DNA of 64,000 nt from JAHFPN01 sp963765745 (GTDB lineage Bacteria; Pseudomonadota; Alphaproteobacteria; Rhizobiales; Xanthobacteraceae), in the NCBI GenBank assembly GCA_963765745.1, contig CAVXXM010000003.1, positions 868,001 through 932,000 on the forward strand, given 5' to 3'. The translations under genes were made by a program, and so were the position numbers. Position 1 is the stretch's first letter. Each line of letters starts with the position of its first letter. The notes beneath the pieces were generated by a model. That model worked only from the letters and a program-made list of their open reading frames with translations, ran no database searches and was not told the DNA's origin. This document shows positions 62,755 to 64,000 of this stretch, piece by piece.

Positions 62755-64000
62755 ATGGCTCTCGAATCCACGCTGCGCAAACCCGACGCCGAGCCGGCGG
62801 ACGAATACCGGCATGCGCCACACAACGTCGAGGTAGAACAGGCCCTGATCGGCGCGATCCTGGTCAACAACGACGCCTTCTACCGGATATCCGACTTCCT
62901 CGAGCCGAAACATTTCTTTGAGCCGATCCACCAGAAGGTGTTCGAGATCGTCGCGGGCCTGATCCGTGCCGGCAAGGTCGCGACCCCGGTCACGCTCAAG
63001 ACCTTCCTGCCCACGGACGCCGACATCGCAGGGCTCACGCCCGCCCAATACCTGGCCCGGCTCGCGGCCGAGGCGACCACGGTCGTCAATGCGGAAGACT
63101 ACGGGCGTACCATCTATGACCTGTCGATCCGGCGCGACCTGATCCGCATCGGCGAGGACATGGTCAACCTCGCCTATGACGCGCCGGTCGATATCAAGCC
63201 CGGACAGCAGATCGAGGACGCCGAGCGGCGGCTCTACGAGCTGGCCGAGACCGGGCGCTACGACCAGGGCTTCCTGCGCTTCTCCGACGCGCTCAAGGAC
63301 GCTGTCGATCTCGCCAGCAAGGCCTATCAGCGCGACGGCCATCTCTCGGGCTTGGCCACCGGCATGATCGACCTCGATCATCTCATGGGCGGGATGCAGC
63401 CTTCGGACCTCGTCATCCTCGCGGGACGCCCAGCCATGGGCAAGACGGCGCTGGCGACCAACGTCGCCTATAACGTCGCGGTCGAATATCGCGGCCGGCC
63501 GCGGCCCGATGGCTCGATCGAAACGGTATCGGGCGGCATCGTCGGCTTCTTCTCGCTAGAAATGTCGGCCGAGCAGCTCGCCACCCGCATCCTGTCCGAG
63601 CAGACCGAGATCCCCTCCTCCCGCATCCGGCGCGGCGACATCAGCGAATCGGACTTCACCAAGCTCGCGGCGGCGGCTCAGGTGATGCAGTCGATCCCGC
63701 TCTATATCGACGAAACCGGCGGTATCTCGATCGGGCAGCTGGCGGCGCGGGCCCGGCGGCTGAAGCGCCAGCGCGGGCTCGACCTGATGATCGTCGATTA
63801 CCTGCAGTTACTTACCGGCACGTCGCGCCGCGCGCTCGAAGGCCGTGTGCAAGAGGTGACGGAGATCACCACCGGCCTCAAGGCGCTCGCCAAGGAGCTG
63901 AGCATCCCGATTCTGGCCATCTCCCAGCTCTCCCGCCAAGTAGAGAACCGCGACGACAAACGCCCGCAGCTCTCGGATCTTCGCGAGTCCGGCTCGATCG
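62755..64000 (+). CDS. dnaB: replicative DNA helicase DnaB (3' partial)
   Basis: Hexameric helicase that unwinds DNA at the fork. The frame opens at ATG 62755 (MALESTLRKPDAEPADEYRH; AGAAGGAAGG just upstream) and runs off the window after 415 codons. N domain: PHNVEVEQALIGAILVNNDA, HFFEPIHQKVFEIVAGLI. RecA-like domain: Walker A VILAGRPAMGKTALATNVAY (near residue 220), VVGFFSLEMSAEQLATRIL-like segment, LDLMIVDYLQLLTG (Walker B) and LAISQLSRQVENRDDKRPQL. No intein in the visible part. Confidence 0.96.
   Translation, partial: MALESTLRKPDAEPADEYRHAPHNVEVEQALIGAILVNNDAFYRISDFLEPKHFFEPIHQKVFEIVAGLIRAGKVATPVTLKTFLPTDADIAGLTPAQYLARLAAEATTVVNAEDYGRTIYDLSIRRDLIRIGEDMVNLAYDAPVDIKPGQQIEDAERRLYELAETGRYDQGFLRFSDALKDAVDLASKAYQRDGHLSGLATGMIDLDHLMGGMQPSDLVILAGRPAMGKTALATNVAYNVAVEYRGRPRPDGSIETVSGGIVGFFSLEMSAEQLATRILSEQTEIPSSRIRRGDISESDFTKLAAAAQVMQSIPLYIDETGGISIGQLAARARRLKRQRGLDLMIVDYLQLLTGTSRRALEGRVQEVTEITTGLKALAKELSIPILAISQLSRQVENRDDKRPQLSDLRESGSI

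Noticed and set aside
1..64000. tRNA, rRNA, tmRNA, CRISPR, prophage, integrase or transposase genes
   Set aside because: All gaps were read for T-loop sequences, repeats with spacers and typical proteins; none was found.

Overview
The window is high-GC DNA with the gene content and gene order of an alphaproteobacterium of the order Hyphomicrobiales (Bradyrhizobium/Xanthobacteraceae-like). The signs are accC-aat-DUF2155-NDUFA12, a single-chain B12-type ribonucleotide reductase, the run rnd/ppx/ppk/hda/AI-2E/CDP-alcohol transferase/purM-purN, lptF-lptG-lptD-surA-pdxA-rsmA facing gmk/yicC/mltG/fabF/acpP/fabG/fabD, then rpsF-rpsR-DUF2232-rplI and dnaB. The genus cannot be fixed from the sequence alone. 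Both ends cut genes: accC lacks its 5' end and dnaB its 3' end.

Layout. 1-7.1 kb: accC end, aat, DUF2155, a methyltransferase, a Tat-exported L,D-transpeptidase, an MFS carrier, a truncated secreted-protein remnant between direct repeats, OsmC and NDUFA12. 7.1-11.5 kb: a long structured leader and nrdJ, which carries a palindromic repeat inserted in frame plus six frame breaks. 11.5-14.9 kb: a patchwork accessory stretch with an AT-rich unclassified gene, an SRPBCC remnant, hicBA, a small membrane protein, an exported methyltransferase bracketed by a duplicated clpS 3' end, a second palindromic repeat and clpS. 15-21.6 kb: small secreted and membrane proteins, a glutathione peroxidase, a polysaccharide deacetylase, HdeD, a candidate anti-Shine-Dalgarno small RNA, a glycine-zipper protein and a c-di-GMP phosphodiesterase with a CtrA site. 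21.6-37.9 kb: housekeeping genes from aspS to ndk. 38-42 kb: a small His-rich secreted protein, a large membrane protein and an ABC-F protein. 42-54.8 kb: holC, pepA, the LPS-export/outer-membrane biogenesis operon, pdxA, rsmA, gmk, yicC and mltG. 55-64 kb: fatty-acid synthesis genes, ribosomal protein operon, a cyclopropane-fatty-acid-synthase-type enzyme and dnaB.

At least 17 single-gene frame breaks are visible, many in genes that are normally essential (aspS, purM, purN, hda). Most can be repaired by one base in a short run, so sequencing or assembly indels are the simplest explanation. I therefore annotate full-length genes across them and give the break positions. No tRNA, rRNA, CRISPR array, transposase, integrase or prophage gene was seen. 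The most interesting items are the in-frame palindromic repeat in nrdJ, the CCTCCTCCC small RNA near 19.2 kb, the nrdJ leader with competing helices, the clpS-end duplication around an exported methyltransferase, and the AT-rich HNH-like gene at 11.5-12.6 kb.
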